A stretch of 7,669 bases of DNA from an uncultured Collinsella sp. GTDB lineage: Bacteria > Actinomycetota > Coriobacteriia > Coriobacteriales > Coriobacteriaceae. Of this stretch, positions 6,140-7,669 are shown piece by piece. Made by a program: the position numbers and the translations under genes. The stretch spans positions 1-7,669 of the forward strand of contig CAUBVH010000044.1 in assembly GCA_958439425.1 (NCBI GenBank), read 5' to 3'. The notes beneath the pieces are model-generated. The model did not search any database. It was not told the origin of the DNA and saw nothing but the letters and a program-made list of their open reading frames with translations. Each line of letters opens with the position of its first letter. Position 1 is the stretch's first letter.

Positions 6140-7522
6140 TTAGCGGGCTGTCGCTTTGGCTTGGGCGGCGCGATAGGTGCGTGCCGGGTGACAGAGTAGT
6201 ACCGCTACGACCATAAAGAACGCCGTGGTGCCCAGGCTGATGGGGTAGACCATCATGATGTTCGCAAAGGTGCGGAAGTGCGGGAACACGCAGAATACCC
6301 AATAGAAGCGAATACCGCAGACGCAGATCATGGTGATGAGGGCGGGCATGAGCGAGATGCCAAAGCCGCGCAGGTAGCCGGACATGTTTTCGTAGAACAT
6401 GCTAAAGGCGTAGGCAGGGAAGATCGAACACACGCGGATGTAGCCGATCGAGACGATGTTGGGGTCGCTGTTAAAGAGCGATAGGATCTCGCGCCCCAAG
6501 CCTACGATGATGACGATGGTGGTGAGCGCGACGATACCGCCTTCGACCAGGCAGACCTTGAGCGTCTTGGTGCAGCGGTCGATTTGGCGGGCACCGTGGT
6601 TTTGTCCCACAAAGGTGGTGCAGGCCTGGCTAAAGCTGTTGAGCAGGTTGTAGCACACGTACTCCAGGCTCATGGCAGCGCTGGATGCCGCCATGACCTC
6701 GGTGCCCAAGCTGTTGATGGCGGACTGGATGATGATGTTGGCGACGGCAAAGACGGCGCTCTGGATGCCGGCGGGCAGGCCGATCTTGACGATGCGCCTG
6801 AGGGCGACGAGGTCGATGGCAAGGTCGCGTGGGGTGACGCGGACGACGGAGTCGGTCTTGAGCAGACGGACAAAGAGGGTTGCGGCGCTGACGGTGTAGG
6901 CGATGGCGGTGGCGATGGCGACGCCCGCGACGCCCCAGTGGAGTACGGGGACAAAGATGAGGTCCAGGCCAATGTTGAGGACGGTGGACACGGCAAGCGC
7001 CTGCAGCGGCATGCGGGTGATGCCGACGGAGCGGAAGATCGCGGCCTCAAAGTTGTAGAGCAAGATCGAGGGCATGCTGAGCAAAAAGACGCGCAGGTAG
7101 AGCGAAGCGAGCGGCATGGTCTCGGCAGGCACGTTGAGCGCAGCGAGCATGGGCTCGGCAAAGATCTCGCCCAGTGCGATGACGGCAAAGCCCACGAGTG
7201 CCATTAAAATCGAGGTATGGACGGCGCGTTTGACCATGTTCTGATCGTTGCGGCCGATAGCGTTGGCGATGACCACGTTGGAGCCAAGCGACATGCCAAT
7301 AAAAAGGTTGAGCATAAGACTGGTAAGCGGAACATTGGAGCCGACCGCCGCCATGGCGAGGGTTCCCTGGTCGCCCGAGAAGTTACCGATGATGACCGTG
7401 GCGATGAGGTTCGACAGCTGCTCCAAGATGCTCGTGGCGGCCACGGGGAAGGCGAACAGGGGAATATTGCGCCATAGCGAGCCGGTGGTCATGTCAATGT
7501 GCTTAGATGCGGTGTCTGCCAT
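6140..7522 (-). CDS. MATE-family efflux transporter
   Basis: This is a cytoplasmic-membrane cation-coupled multidrug/metabolite antiporter of the MATE family, 460 residues, about 12 hydrophobic helices in two homologous halves. Family features: the N-terminal GSLWRNIPLFAFPVAATSIL, the first-helix end NLIATVIIGNF (38-48) leading to LAMAAVG, FIGMSLGSNVVIANAIGRND after helix 2, YNFEAAIFRSVG, VLNIGLDLIFV, and in the second half GLPAGIQSAVF and FVGQNHGARQ. Length and topology are complete. The position usually held by Asp in the first helix (NxVDTxxVG-like) is Ala41. ATG 7522 is used because an in-frame TGA lies seven codon-bases upstream; its SD (AGAGATTGAGAG) is weak. M11 (MTTGSLW) is an alternative with no better SD. 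The substrate is unknown. The gene converges with lysR and has no visible terminator in the 27-base gap. Confidence 0.94.
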   Translation of the reverse strand: MADTASKHIDMTTGSLWRNIPLFAFPVAATSILEQLSNLIATVIIGNFSGDQGTLAMAAVGSNVPLTSLMLNLFIGMSLGSNVVIANAIGRNDQNMVKRAVHTSILMALVGFAVIALGEIFAEPMLAALNVPAETMPLASLYLRVFLLSMPSILLYNFEAAIFRSVGITRMPLQALAVSTVLNIGLDLIFVPVLHWGVAGVAIATAIAYTVSAATLFVRLLKTDSVVRVTPRDLAIDLVALRRIVKIGLPAGIQSAVFAVANIIIQSAINSLGTEVMAASSAAMSLEYVCYNLLNSFSQACTTFVGQNHGARQIDRCTKTLKVCLVEGGIVALTTIVIIVGLGREILSLFNSDPNIVSIGYIRVCSIFPAYAFSMFYENMSGYLRGFGISLMPALITMICVCGIRFYWVFCVFPHFRTFANIMMVYPISLGTTAFFMVVAVLLCHPARTYRAAQAKATAR

Positions 7523-7577
7523 ACGCTCTCAATCTCTAATATGCTCTTTCGTGCTTATTTGCGCAGACGATGATACT

Positions 7578-7603
7578 CCTAATGCATCCAGTCGGCACTT
7601 AGG
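7578..7603 (-). promoter_or_regulatory. Hairpin in the MATE gene leader
   Basis: CCTAATGC (7578-7585) pairs with GCACTTAGG (7595-7603) over eight base pairs with one bulged base (7598) and a nine-base loop. It lies 55-81 bases before the MATE start. On the minus strand its 3' arm includes AGG of a TAGGAG sequence that is not followed by any start codon. The near-dyad GGGACGTTCC (7602-7611) overlaps its edge. It might be a leader attenuator, a 5' stabilising stem, or part of a dispersed intergenic repeat; the sequence cannot separate these. Confidence 0.45.
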
Positions 7604-7608
7604 GACGT

Positions 7609-7637
7609 TCCTTTTAATATGAGCAGGACATTGTCAA
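7609..7637 (-). promoter_or_regulatory. Possible promoter of the MATE gene
   Basis: The minus strand carries a perfect TTGACA (7637-7632). The best -10 at a workable distance is TAAAAG (7616-7611) with a 15-base spacer, matching only about half the consensus; at 17 bases the sequence is AAAGGA. If it works, transcription would start near 7604, so the transcript would begin with the hairpin at 7603-7578. The -35 box is striking, but the -10 is weak. Confidence 0.3.
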
Positions 7638-7669
7638 GAGGCAAAATCGGGCCTGGCCCCAACGATATG

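Noticed and set aside
7649..7659. GGGCC-T-GGCCC palindrome near the right edge as a terminator
   Set aside because: The RNA could form at most four pairs with a three-base loop, and the minus-strand T run (GATTTT) is short. The gene it would serve is not in the window.

Overview
The window is a compact, G+C-rich bacterial chromosome segment. Third codon positions are mostly G or C, Shine-Dalgarno (SD) sequences are AGGAG-like, and most gaps are under 170 bases. The protein set (RF3, a VUT/queuosine-precursor-type transporter, an SDR, family-1 UDG, EamA, LysR, MATE) and the codon style suggest a gut actinobacterium of the Coriobacteriia, with Collinsella or a close relative as my best guess. 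That placement comes from style and gene content, not from a marker gene. I see no rRNA, tRNA, CRISPR array, transposase or phage gene.

Layout. Bases 1-137 are upstream flank with a candidate prfC promoter. prfC (138-1751, +) encodes peptide chain release factor 3 and ends at a GC-rich hairpin terminator (about 1757-1795). A new promoter follows (1794-1822), then a structured leader (1832-1907). Next is a two-gene + strand operon: a VUT-family transporter (1908-2630) and a short SDR oxidoreductase (2640-3320), closed by a strong terminator (3322-3357). ung (3371-4096, -) converges on that terminator. Upstream of it on the same strand is an EamA/DMT transporter (4185-5087, -). A LysR-type regulator (5246-6112, +) is divergent from eamA across a 158-base, dyad-rich control region. 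A MATE efflux pump (6140-7522, -) converges on lysR with only 27 bases between them. Bases 7523-7669 are its upstream leader.

How the genes fit together. prfC and ung are independent housekeeping genes (translation termination and recycling; uracil excision). The VUT transporter and SDR share a promoter and are tightly spaced, so they are co-expressed, but the SDR substrate cannot be read from sequence. The LysR/EamA pair has the classic divergent regulator-exporter arrangement.

Most worth a second look: (1) the transporter leader, which has the size and layout of a small H-type pseudoknot riboswitch of the preQ1 kind; (2) a near-perfect 25-base dyad touching the eamA SD; (3) a MATE protein lacking the usual TM1 aspartate; (4) a hairpin in the MATE leader. 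None amounts to a clearly new multi-gene system. The rest looks like ordinary chromosome.
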